Shown: positions 25,441 to 32,794 of the stretch, one piece after another
Position numbering within the stretch: the stretch's first letter is position 1
Layout: the number at the start of each line of letters is the position of its first letter
Assembly: GCA_020062545.1 (NCBI GenBank)
Contig: JAGUWD010000040.1
Location: 1-32,973 of the forward strand
Reading direction: 5' to 3'
Origin: Thermodesulfovibrionales bacterium
GTDB taxonomy: Bacteria > Nitrospirota > Thermodesulfovibrionia > Thermodesulfovibrionales > Dissulfurispiraceae
DNA: 32,973 nt
Program-made: the position numbers and the translations under genes
The notes under the pieces: generated by a model
Told to the model about the DNA's origin: nothing
What the model saw: only the letters and a program-made list of their open reading frames with translations
Database searches by the model: none

Positions 25441-27099
25441 TTACTCCATTACTGCCCCGTTGCCTGCCGAGCTAACAAGCCTCGCATATCTGGCAAGATA
25501 GCCATGCCTTATTTTTGGCGACGGCTGCCTCCATTGAGAAAGCCTTTTTTTAATATCCTCATCGGAAAGCAGAACATCTATTTTTCTTTTCGGAATATCT
25601 ATTCTAATCCTGTCTCCATTTTTTAATACAGCAATAGGGCCTCCTTCCATCGCCTCCGGAGATATATGGCCTATGCATGGGCCCCGTGTGCCGCCTGAAA
25701 ATCTGCCGTCGGTTATAAGGGCAACGGATTCACTGAGTCCCATGCCGGCAATTGCGGACGTAGGCGAAAGCATCTCTCTCATGCCCGGTCCGCCCTTTGG
25801 CCCTTCGTATCTTATAACAACAATATCCCCTGCCTTTATATTGCCGCTCAATATGGCCTTCATTCCTTCTTCTTCCGAATCGAATATCTTTGCAGTTCCT
25901 TCAAATTTCATCATGTTTTTGCTCACTGCAGTTTGTTTAACCACTGCACCATGAGGAGCAAGGTTACCTCTGAGAATCGCAATCCCACCCTCCTTATGGT
26001 AAGCCTTATTCAGCGGTCTGATGACTTCCCCGTCCATCACCTCTGCCTGCTCGGCAATCTCCAGAATATTCTTACCAGAAACTGTTGGATTTTGACTAAG
26101 CATATCCTTTAATCTTTTCAAAACAGCTGGAATTCCACCGGCATAATCGAGGTCTTCCATATAATACTGTCCCCCTGGGATCATGTTTGCTATGTGGGGT
26201 GTTTTTCTGCTCAGATCATCAAAAACCTCAAGTGATAGTTTAACTTTAGCCTCGTAAGCTATTGCTGGAATATGTAAAACAGTATTTGTAGAGCCTCCAA
26301 GTGCAAGGTCAACCATAATTGCATTTTTAAATGCCTTTTCTGTCATTATCTTTCTTGGTGTAATGTTCTTTTTTATTAATTCAACTATCTTTATGCCACT
26401 CTCAAAGGCTATTCTCTTTTTATTTGCCAGTACAGCAGGAGATGTGGCACAGCCCGGCAGGCTCATTCCGAGGGATTCGGTAATACATGCCATTGTGTTG
26501 GCAGTATACATCCCCTGACACGACCCAGCCCCTGGGCAGGCGCACATTTCAAGTGCCTGCAATTCATTATCTTTTATCAGACCCCTTTTGTATTTGCCAA
26601 CAGCCTCGAATGTATCGCTTGTAAGGTTCAGTCTTCTTCCCATGTAATGTCCTGAAAGCATGGGACCTGCAGTAACGACAATACTCGGTATATTTAGCCT
26701 TGCTGCCGCCATAAGCATACCAGGGGTTATCTTATCGCAGTTGGTAAGAAGCACAAGACCGTCAAGCTGATGGGCTTCTGCAATGGTTTCCACCATATCT
26801 GCGATCAATTCCCTCGAAGGGAGGGAATAATGCATTCCCCTGTGTCCCATGGCAATTCCATCGCATATCCCGGGAATGCCAAAAAAGAATGGATAGCCGC
26901 CACCTGTATGAACGCCTTTTTCGATAAATCTCTCGAGGTCTCTCATTCCTACGTGACCTGGAATAATATCTGTAAAACTGGTTGCAACCCCGATAAAAGG
27001 CTTGTTCATCTCGCTCTTTGGAATGCCTGTTGCATAAAGGAGTGCCCTGTGTGGAACCCTTTCAAGACCCTCCTTTATAGTCCTGCTCCTTTTGACCAT
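25441..27099 (-). CDS. ilvD: Dihydroxy-acid dehydratase
   Basis: Fe-S enzyme of branched-chain amino acid and CoA precursor synthesis, converting dihydroxyacids to 2-keto acids. The 552-residue product shows [28 protein letters not shown], the [17 protein letters not shown] cluster site, [29 protein letters not shown] and [18 protein letters not shown] precedes the ATG. It converges on bioB with only six bases between stop codons and no visible terminator. Confidence 0.96.
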   Translation of the reverse strand: MVKRSRTIKEGLERVPHRALLYATGIPKSEMNKPFIGVATSFTDIIPGHVGMRDLERFIEKGVHTGGGYPFFFGIPGICDGIAMGHRGMHYSLPSRELIADMVETIAEAHQLDGLVLLTNCDKITPGMLMAAARLNIPSIVVTAGPMLSGHYMGRRLNLTSDTFEAVGKYKRGLIKDNELQALEMCACPGAGSCQGMYTANTMACITESLGMSLPGCATSPAVLANKKRIAFESGIKIVELIKKNITPRKIMTEKAFKNAIMVDLALGGSTNTVLHIPAIAYEAKVKLSLEVFDDLSRKTPHIANMIPGGQYYMEDLDYAGGIPAVLKRLKDMLSQNPTVSGKNILEIAEQAEVMDGEVIRPLNKAYHKEGGIAILRGNLAPHGAVVKQTAVSKNMMKFEGTAKIFDSEEEGMKAILSGNIKAGDIVVIRYEGPKGGPGMREMLSPTSAIAGMGLSESVALITDGRFSGGTRGPCIGHISPEAMEGGPIAVLKNGDRIRIDIPKRKIDVLLSDEDIKKRLSQWRQPSPKIRHGYLARYARLVSSAGNGAVME

Positions 27100-27152
27100 A
27101 CAAATCCCCTTTCAATTTTTTAAGGCGCAAGTCAAAGATTGCAAACCCGATT

Positions 27153-27383
27153 TTAATTCATTGAATGATGCCTTTTGTACTCCCTTATCAACTCTGCTAT
27201 CTTATCCTTTTTATAGAGCTTTTCCTTTTTAATCCTGTGCATTTCCGTTTCTTCTTCAGGTGTAAGGTAGGGTTTTTTGTTAAATTCTAATAATTGGCTA
27301 TCAAGTTCTCTGTGTTCTTGATAAATGCGCCTGAACTCCTCGTTTTCCCTTTTTAATGCCTCTACGACGTCTTCTTCTCTCAT
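27153..27383 (-). CDS. YdcH/DUF465 family small coiled-coil protein
   Basis: A 76-residue, highly charged, helical protein with the DUF465 pattern: EFRRIYQEHRELDSQLLEF, TPEEETEMHRIKKEKLYKKDKIAELI. Function of the family is unknown. Strong AAGGAGG upstream of the ATG. It precedes ilvD by about 50 nt on the same strand and could be cotranscribed with it. Confidence 0.85.
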   Translation of the reverse strand: MREEDVVEALKRENEEFRRIYQEHRELDSQLLEFNKKPYLTPEEETEMHRIKKEKLYKKDKIAELIREYKRHHSMN

Positions 27384-27410
27384 GACAGCCTCCTTCGGGC
27401 ATAAGAGGGA

Positions 27411-27436
27411 CTTTCTCCCCCTTATAAAATCCCCCT
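27411..27436 (-). repeat. G-tract dispersed repeat, spacer copy
   Basis: Minus strand: AGGGGG, six bases, then ATAAGGGGGA. About 20 of 26 positions match 28373-28398, which lies inside a coding region. Confidence 0.45.
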
Positions 27437-27497
27437 ATAGTTTTTATAGAGCCGTAAATTAATTAACTAATTTTACAACAAACTCATAAAAAAAACA

Positions 27498-27905
27498 TTA
27501 CTCCTCTTTGGAAAACAGGGTAGCAAGCATATTATAAAAGAAAAGAACTATAGAGAGAACCTCCATAAGGCCAAAGGCCACAGAAAGGCCTCGGTATAAT
27601 GCGGCTTCGGGCATGTTCATCTGCATTGTATAGAATAACAGCATCCCCAAAAGACCGATATTGGCGAGATAGAACTGCACTTCGCCCAGTTTTACGCTCT
27701 TTAACCTCTTCCCTGCAAACCTCGGCAGTATGTGGTAACCTACCCCGTATATCATCATGGATACCCATCCCAGCATATTAAGATGCGAATGGATAAACCT
27801 GAGATAAAGATAGGAGGGGTTGGCAAGCATAATAACCCCAAAAAATGCTGCCATTACTAAATACACAATACTCATTACAATAAAGTTTCTTACGAATCTG
27901 TCCAT
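27498..27905 (-). CDS. Small four-helix membrane protein, heme-copper oxidase subunit I-like
   Basis: A 135-residue integral membrane protein with about four helices. The motif FIHSHLNMLGWV (His39, His41) and YGVGYHILPRF (His58) resembles short proteins annotated as cbb3/NorB-type subunit I relatives. It is far shorter than a catalytic subunit (about 12 helices), so it is not a complete oxidase; the histidines could bind heme or copper. Strong AAGGAGG before the ATG. A TATGA-N6-TCATA box with a TATTAT -10 lies upstream, shared in type with the octaheme cytochrome, suggesting an anaerobic or NO-related role. Function unproven. Confidence 0.65.
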   Translation of the reverse strand: MDRFVRNFIVMSIVYLVMAAFFGVIMLANPSYLYLRFIHSHLNMLGWVSMMIYGVGYHILPRFAGKRLKSVKLGEVQFYLANIGLLGMLLFYTMQMNMPEAALYRGLSVAFGLMEVLSIVLFFYNMLATLFSKEE

Positions 27906-27945
27906 ACTTCCTCCTTATGGTTTTTTGTATTTTTGTATTTTTAAA

Positions 27946-27989
27946 ATAATAAACCAAAATTGCGTTTAATGCTATGATAGAAGTCATAG
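27946..27989 (-). promoter_or_regulatory. CRP/FNR-type activated promoter of the heme-copper-like gene
   Basis: Palindrome CTATGA-N6-TCATAG (27972-27989), centre 27980.5, with TATTAT at minus strand 27951-27946, exactly 29.5 nt away. The start is predicted near 27939 with a 34-nt leader. Half-sites, spacing and -10 are identical to those at 6506-6549. Confidence 0.65.
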
Positions 27990-27992
27990 TTC

Positions 27993-28047
27993 AGAAAACA
28001 GAGGACAGACAAAAATTTCTGATAATCTGTCTTCTGTATCCTGTCTT
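27993..28047. repeat. Heptad-periodic inverted tract between two regulatory boxes
   Basis: Cag-headed units (cagaaaa, cagagga, cagacaa) face ctgt-type units (ctgtctt, ctgtatc, ctgtctt) across an AT-rich centre, so the tract can form an imperfect hairpin. It lies between the divergent TATGA-N6-TCATA sites. Confidence 0.45.
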
Positions 28048-28049
28048 TA

Positions 28050-28092
28050 TATGACCACCGTCATAAAATAAATGCCTGGTTTGGTGTATTCT
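28050..28092 (+). promoter_or_regulatory. CRP/FNR-type activated promoter of the DUF1858 gene
   Basis: TATGA-N6-TCATA at 28050-28065 (centre 28057.5), followed 29.5 nt later by TATTCT (28087-28092) as the -10. The start is predicted near 28099. The -10 is weaker than at the other two sites, but the geometry is the same. Confidence 0.6.
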
Positions 28093-28132
28093 AAAAATAA
28101 GAAAACTTAAACCTTTAAAGGAGGAGATTGCA

Positions 28133-28345
28133 ATGGAAGCAACAAAAAACAAGGTAACAAAAGATACCGTGATAGGAGAAATAATCAATGACCCTAATGC
28201 AAGAAAGGTCATCGAAAAATACTTCGGGAATGGATGCTTTACCTGTCCGGGGATAAAGGTCGAATCCATTTCATTCGGCGCCATGATGCACAATGTCGAT
28301 CCCGAAAAGGTAGTGAAAGAGATCAATGAACTGGAGGGAAACTAA
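28133..28345 (+). CDS. DUF1858 domain protein
   Basis: A 70-residue single-domain protein: TVIGEIINDPNARKVIEKYFGNGCFTCPGIKVESI, ending with a short helix. This is the DUF1858 (hybrid-cluster-protein-associated disulfide) domain with its CxxC pair, suggesting a redox or metal role. Strong GGAGG precedes the ATG. The zinc-ribbon gene follows after one base. Predicted to be under the CRP/FNR-type site upstream. Confidence 0.88.
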   Translation: MEATKNKVTKDTVIGEIINDPNARKVIEKYFGNGCFTCPGIKVESISFGAMMHNVDPEKVVKEINELEGN

Positions 28346-28346
28346 T

Positions 28347-28532
28347 ATGGCAGCAGAGCCGTCTATAAAATCAGGGGGTTCTCATAAGGGGGAAGAAGCC
28401 CCCCTTACGCCCAAATGCTTTGTTTGCGGGACAACCGACAAAGAGAGAGTTTACCTTCCCTGCGTACATGCAGGAGAGGAAAAACTTGTCTGTGTCAGAT
28501 GCCTTCCAATATTGATACATGGAGCACACTAA
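28347..28532 (+). CDS. Small zinc-ribbon-like protein
   Basis: A 61-residue protein from the ATG eight bases after GGAGG; the frame also opens upstream at 28326, which would overlap DUF1858. It has CFVC followed by CVRC with an intervening single Cys (PCVHAGEEKLVCVRCLP), suggesting a zinc or other metal site. I do not recognise a named family. Residues about 7-20 are encoded by a G-tract repeat (28373-28413) that forms an 8-bp hairpin TAAGGGGG/CCCCCTTA, so this part may be recent repeat insertion. Confidence 0.65.
   Translation: MAAEPSIKSGGSHKGEEAPLTPKCFVCGTTDKERVYLPCVHAGEEKLVCVRCLPILIHGAH
28373..28413 (+). repeat. G-tract dispersed repeat, coding copy
   Basis: AGGGGG, six bases, ATAAGGGGGA, then the complementary CCCCCCTTA, forming a stem-loop. 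It resembles 27411-27436. It is translated in frame in the zinc-ribbon protein. Confidence 0.45.
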
Positions 28533-28552
28533 AAGACAGGTTGAGGTAATAC

Positions 28553-29785
28553 TCATTTCTCGATAGGTTCAATAGGTTTTATAGGCTTTATGCCAACATC
28601 AGGCTTTGTTAAATCCTTTTTTTGCTTCTGCTTAGGGGCAGATTTTTCAACCTGTGTTTTCTTTACCTCTTCAGGCTTAGTCTTAGGAGGTGGCGGTGGT
28701 GCTGGCTTAGGCAGTGGTACCTGCTTTTGAGGTTCGGGCTTTGCAACTAATGGCTTTTTAGCCTGTTCAATAGCAGGTTGCGGAGTGGTTTTTAGCAGTG
28801 TCTCTTGCTTCGCACCAGGTACATTAATAGGCTTCTTTATTTCAATGGGCTCTTTGGGCTTTATGCCCGGCTCAAATACCCTTTTTTGCTCTTGTTTAGG
28901 GGCAGGCTTTTCAATCACGGGCTTTTTTACCTCTTCAGGCTGAGGAGATGGCGGAGGCAGAGGTTGCACGGGCTTAGCCGTGGGTGCTGGTGGCTGAACC
29001 GGCTCCTGAACTTTAGGGGGTTGTTCAACCTTTGACTGAAGAAGTATTATGCTTATTCTTCTGTTCCTCGGATCATTTGGATTCTCCTTGATTAACAACT
29101 CTGTATCGGCATACCCAACAACCCTTGCTATTCTTACAGGATCTATGCCATTCGCCTCAAGCTCCCTCCTTGCAGAAGACGCCCTGTCTGTAGAAAGTTC
29201 CCAGTTTGTAATTTTTCCTGTCTTTAAAGGCGAGGCATCTGTATGTCCTTCAACTGCAATCCTGTTAGGCAAATCTTTTATGTTTTCACCAACTAATTTT
29301 AATATCTCCTTTGCACTTGGCGTAAGCTGTGCACTGCCGGGCAGAAACATTGATTTTCCTTCCAGATCAACAAGCTGTATCCTTACGCCGCCTTCAAAGA
29401 TATCCACAACTGCCTGATCCTTCAAAGCCCTCAACTTTTCTTCTATGGCCTTTTTCAGTTTTTCCTTCAGGTCCTCTGGAGAAAGGGCTGCTTTCCCTTC
29501 TCCGAAATCAAAGGTCTTCATTTCCTGACCCTTCTCCAATACCTGTTGTTGCCCTTCCATCATAAAGGACTGACCTGCTTTTTCAAAAATGCTGAAATGC
29601 TTGAAATACTCTGACAGGGCTGCCCTTTTTTCTGGAGAAACCATTGCTAAAAGCCACATGAGCAGGAAGAAAGCCATCATTGCTGTAACAAAATCCGCAT
29701 AGGCGACTTTCCATGCACCCCCATGATGTCCCTCATGTCCTTTTTTAATTTTTTTAATGATTATTGATTTTGATTTGTCAGCCAT
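28553..29785 (-). CDS. motB: Flagellar stator protein MotB with a long Pro/Lys-rich tail
   Basis: Stator peptidoglycan-binding subunit. One N-terminal helix after GGAWKVAYADFVTAMMAFF contains the ion-carrying Asp31; the plug-linker follows; an OmpA-like domain occupies about residues 135-255 (EGHTDASPL, NWELSTDRASSARRELE, NRRISI). Most MotB proteins end there, but this one (410 residues) adds about 155 residues rich in Pro, Lys and Glu, with an internal duplication around EEVKKPVIEKPAPKQ and EEVKKTQVEKSAPKQ. No Shine-Dalgarno is visible; the spacer to motA is filled by a repeat hairpin. Confidence 0.9.
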   Translation of the reverse strand: MADKSKSIIIKKIKKGHEGHHGGAWKVAYADFVTAMMAFFLLMWLLAMVSPEKRAALSEYFKHFSIFEKAGQSFMMEGQQQVLEKGQEMKTFDFGEGKAALSPEDLKEKLKKAIEEKLRALKDQAVVDIFEGGVRIQLVDLEGKSMFLPGSAQLTPSAKEILKLVGENIKDLPNRIAVEGHTDASPLKTGKITNWELSTDRASSARRELEANGIDPVRIARVVGYADTELLIKENPNDPRNRRISIILLQSKVEQPPKVQEPVQPPAPTAKPVQPLPPPSPQPEEVKKPVIEKPAPKQEQKRVFEPGIKPKEPIEIKKPINVPGAKQETLLKTTPQPAIEQAKKPLVAKPEPQKQVPLPKPAPPPPPKTKPEEVKKTQVEKSAPKQKQKKDLTKPDVGIKPIKPIEPIEK

Positions 29786-29804
29786 ATGTATTCAGATTAT
29801 AGGT

Positions 29805-29868
29805 AATAGGTTATAGGTCATGGGTTATCTTTTTCCTAACACCAATCACCTATGACCTATAACCTATT
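29805..29868. repeat. Heptad-repeat hairpin between motA and motB
   Basis: AATAGGTTATAGGTCAT (29805-29821) pairs perfectly over 17 bp with 29852-29868, loop 30 nt. Each arm is built of 7-nt units (ataggtt, ataggtc). It begins at the motA stop codon and fills the spacer before motB, so the motAB mRNA should fold there. Confidence 0.75.
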
Positions 29869-30721
29869 TTTTGAGTTCTCTTAGTGCTTCTTCGACCTCT
29901 ACAAATGTGGGTTTCACATTGCCTGGTATGACCCTTCTGCCAAATTCAACTGCTATCTGAGGGGCTGCACCACCTACAAATGCAACGAGGGCAACCTTCA
30001 AAACATTTAAATATTCCTTTTCCTCATTTGCAATATATTCCAGGTTCCTTGAAGCAGGTCCGGCAAATCCATAACACATTAAAACACCCATAAATGTACC
30101 CACAAGTGCAGCGCCAATACTATGTCCTAAAACCTCTGGAGGCTCGTTTATCTTGCCCATAGTAATAACAACACCCATAACAGCAGCAACAATACCAAGA
30201 CCGGGTAAAGATTCAGCAACATTAGCAACACTTTTTGATGGAATCATCAATTCTTCATGATGTGCATCAAGTTCTGCATCGAGCAATGACTCCAGTTCAT
30301 GCGGCGCGATACTGGTGGTCATAACAGTCCTCAATGTATCGGCAACAAGATCTACAGCATGATGGTTTTTGAGAAATTTAGGATATTTGCTGAAAATCTT
30401 GCTTTCGTGTGGGTTATCAACATCCGCCTCGATAGAGACAAGACCCTCTTTTCTTATCTTGGAGAATATCTCGCTCATTAACATAAGGACTTCCATATAA
30501 TCAGCCTTTGAATATGCCTTGCCACTGAGTATATTGGAAATACCTCCGATAACCGCCTTTATAACCTTCATCGGAGAAGCAATTACAAAGCCTCCAATGG
30601 CAGCTCCGAAGATTATAACAACTTCGGCAGGTTGGAAAAGAACATGGAGATTGCCATGCTCCATGAGATACCCACCAATTACCGCACCCAGAACAATAAA
30701 AACACCTATTATTGCAAACAT
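29864..30721 (-). CDS. motA: Flagellar stator protein MotA (285 residues, proton-type form)
   Basis: Ion-channel subunit with four membrane helices: MFAIIGVFIVLGAVIGGYLMEHG, PAEVVIIFGAAIGGF, a long cytoplasmic loop, SLPGLGIVAAVMGVVITMG and GAALVGTFMGVLMCYG. The length and N-terminus resemble the E. coli type. It pairs with the motB downstream (79 nt later). The PilZ gene lies ten bases upstream, so c-di-GMP may control this stator. Confidence 0.92.
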   Translation of the reverse strand: MFAIIGVFIVLGAVIGGYLMEHGNLHVLFQPAEVVIIFGAAIGGFVIASPMKVIKAVIGGISNILSGKAYSKADYMEVLMLMSEIFSKIRKEGLVSIEADVDNPHESKIFSKYPKFLKNHHAVDLVADTLRTVMTTSIAPHELESLLDAELDAHHEELMIPSKSVANVAESLPGLGIVAAVMGVVITMGKINEPPEVLGHSIGAALVGTFMGVLMCYGFAGPASRNLEYIANEEKEYLNVLKVALVAFVGGAAPQIAVEFGRRVIPGNVKPTFVEVEEALRELKK

Positions 30722-30731
30722 TTAAATAAAA

Positions 30732-31265
30732 TTATCTCCTCTTTTCCCTGAGCATTTCCCTCTGTCTTCTGAAAACAAATTTGACTATCTCATCCCTTAT
30801 ATCTTCATCCATTGCTATAAATTTAACTGCAATGGCATAGCTGTTTATCTGTTGCTCGATCTTTACTACCTCTCCATAAATATAAAGGGCAACTGGGGGC
30901 ATCATGGGTAGCAGCATCTTTATTTCAAGGACATCCCCCTGATTGTATTTCTCTTTGGAATTGAACCCCAAACCGCCGCCACTGATATTGACCTGCACAA
31001 AGGGAAGCGAACCAAAACCTTCCCGCTGGAAAGTAAGCATACTGATGATCGAATCGAGCTTTGCATTCAGCATCTTCAACCAGTCGGAAAGAAGTTTATC
31101 TTCTACATCCGTTAATGTCTGAAACTCGGCTAAAATGGTCTCTCCTGATATTTTAGATTTTATATTAGGCCGTTCTTCAGGAGGAACAAGCCGGACAGCA
31201 AAAGGCACATGGGCGTCTACCCTCGAAAATTCCCTCATTCTCATATAACTCTCATCATTTTGCAT
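30732..31265 (-). CDS. PilZ-domain c-di-GMP receptor with helical insertion
   Basis: A 177-residue cytoplasmic protein. It has RxxxR (Arg11 and Arg15 in REFSR) and NxSxxG (NISGGG, 93-98), the c-di-GMP contacts of PilZ domains, but these are 78 residues apart instead of the usual 20-30, separated by a helical stretch (about 43-80). This resembles the atypical tetramer-forming PilZ type. It lies between two stator pairs; by analogy with YcgR it could brake the motor. GGGAGAG before the ATG. Confidence 0.8.
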   Translation of the reverse strand: MQNDESYMRMREFSRVDAHVPFAVRLVPPEERPNIKSKISGETILAEFQTLTDVEDKLLSDWLKMLNAKLDSIISMLTFQREGFGSLPFVQVNISGGGLGFNSKEKYNQGDVLEIKMLLPMMPPVALYIYGEVVKIEQQINSYAIAVKFIAMDEDIRDEIVKFVFRRQREMLREKRR

Positions 31266-31339
31266 CTTCTCTCCCTGTATAATAATATAGTAGCAGGTGT
31301 GCTAAAAAGACTTTACACTTCGGAATATTGTAAACATTA

Positions 31340-31373
31340 TCTTAAATCCGTCACCTACTACATTGCTAACTGA
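31340..31373 (+). repeat. Heptad-like tract upstream of the PilZ gene
   Basis: Units gtcacct, actacat, tgctaac in tandem. With TAGTAGCAGGTG at about 31288-31300 it can form an imperfect hairpin in the spacer between motB2 and the PilZ gene. Confidence 0.35.
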
Positions 31374-31382
31374 ATATGATAT

Positions 31383-32027
31383 TCACTGGCTTCCCCCGAT
31401 AACAAGCTCTACCCTTCTGTTTTTTGCCCTTCCATCCTCCGTTTCATTGCTTGCCAGTGGCCTGTATTCTCCATAACCAGCAATGGAAAACCTGTTTGGA
31501 TCAATTCCCTTTGTAATAAGGAAATGCAAAATGCTCGCTGCCCTCGCTGTTGAGAGTTCCCAATTCGATGCATATTTACCAGATGATATTGGAACATTAT
31601 CTGTGTGTCCCTCTATTACGATCCTTCCCGGTGCTGTATTAATAACCTTTGAAAGCTTCTCAAGCACGCCGAATGCCTCTTGTTTGATTTCAGCCGCCCC
31701 TGAAGCAAAAAGCACAGCATCAGAAAACGTTACAACAACACCCCTCGGATCGGTCTTCACAGAAATCCCTTCAATGCCCTGTATATTTTTACTTATATCC
31801 TGAACCAATGTCCTTGTTCTTTCTTCGTATAATGGGATTGGTTCCTCTATCACTTTAAAAGCCTGTTTTAATGAGCCGGAAAAACTCTCGACCTTTGCTT
31901 TATCCACCGATGAAAGCGCGTAAAGTGCTGCAAAAAAGGTGAACATCAAGGTAATAAAATCAGCGTAAGATATCAGCCACCTTTCATGGCTTGGTCTCTC
32001 ATAATGCATTTTGCGTCTTTTCCTCAA
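31383..32027 (-). CDS. Second MotB-like stator protein
   Basis: A compact MotB of 214 residues: basic N-terminus, helix beginning WLISYADFITLMFTFFAALYAL with the ion-carrying Asp23, then an OmpA-like domain (IEGHTDNVP, NWELSTARAASILHFL, KNRRVEL) with no tail. The TTG at 32027 has GAGG six bases upstream, overlapping the motA2 stop; the alternative ATG at 32009 lacks such spacing. Phylogenetically it looks like the MotD/PomB-type group more than the first MotB, an inference from length and motif only. Confidence 0.9.
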   Translation of the reverse strand: MRKRRKMHYERPSHERWLISYADFITLMFTFFAALYALSSVDKAKVESFSGSLKQAFKVIEEPIPLYEERTRTLVQDISKNIQGIEGISVKTDPRGVVVTFSDAVLFASGAAEIKQEAFGVLEKLSKVINTAPGRIVIEGHTDNVPISSGKYASNWELSTARAASILHFLITKGIDPNRFSIAGYGEYRPLASNETEDGRAKNRRVELVIGGSQ

Positions 32028-32035
32028 CTATTGCC

Positions 32036-32794
32036 TCACTCAGATTTTTCGTGTTCTGATAAAAATGCATTCAATCGTGTTTTAAGGAAATAAGGGTTCA
32101 TGCCGCTCTCAACGCCAATAATGCCTTCTATAATTAATTCCCTGATAAATACTTCCTCTTTCACTTTATTCATTATCTTACGTGCTATCGGCAAAAATAT
32201 AAGGTTTGCAGAGCCGACTCCGTATATAGTCGCAACAAAGGCAACCGCTATACCGCTGCCTATCTTCGAAGGGTCGCTCACATTCCTCATGACCTGAATA
32301 AGACCCAGGACGGCACCGAGTATTCCTATGGTAGGAGCATACCCCCCGGCGGCTCCCAATACATCGGCTGCATTCTTCATATTCTCTTCATACGTGGCAA
32401 TCTCCTGATAAAGCACATCTTTTATCATTGCAGGAGACATTCCATCAACAACAAAGGTCAATCCCTTCCTCAAAAAAGGGTTATCTATATTTTTAATGTC
32501 TGACTCAAGGGCAATGAGGCCTGCTTTCCTTGCTTTAACAAGAATGCCAAGAATATCTTCTATTATCTCCGAAGGGGTATGAGGCCTTCCCCCGAATACC
32601 ATGCCGAGGGCTTTGAATGCGTTTAATACATCCCTCATGGAGAAACTCAGAAGGGTTGCACCAAAAGTACCTCCAAAAACAATAAGAGCAGCAGCAGCCT
32701 GAACAAGATGGGCGGTATTGCCGCCCTCAATAATGTTGCCGATAACAATTGCACCTATGCCTAAAATAATGCCTAAAAATGCAGCAAGATCCAT
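32036..32794 (-). CDS. Second MotA-like stator protein (MotC/PomA/MotP-type)
   Basis: A 252-residue MotA of the shorter type, close in length to PomA and MotP, with helices at the N-terminus (LGIILGIGAIVIGNII, AAAALIVFGGTFGATLL) and after the loop (YAPTIGILGAVLGLIQVM, GSGIAVAFVATIYGVGSANLIF). Ion choice cannot be settled, but such short types include sodium-driven stators. motB2 begins eight bases after its stop. GGAAG precedes the ATG. The region beyond (32795-32973) shows no confident gene. Confidence 0.92.
   Translation of the reverse strand: MDLAAFLGIILGIGAIVIGNIIEGGNTAHLVQAAAALIVFGGTFGATLLSFSMRDVLNAFKALGMVFGGRPHTPSEIIEDILGILVKARKAGLIALESDIKNIDNPFLRKGLTFVVDGMSPAMIKDVLYQEIATYEENMKNAADVLGAAGGYAPTIGILGAVLGLIQVMRNVSDPSKIGSGIAVAFVATIYGVGSANLIFLPIARKIMNKVKEEVFIRELIIEGIIGVESGMNPYFLKTRLNAFLSEHEKSE

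Noticed and set aside
27993-28047. CRISPR-like array
   Set aside because: The units are 7 nt, degenerate and contiguous, without spacers.
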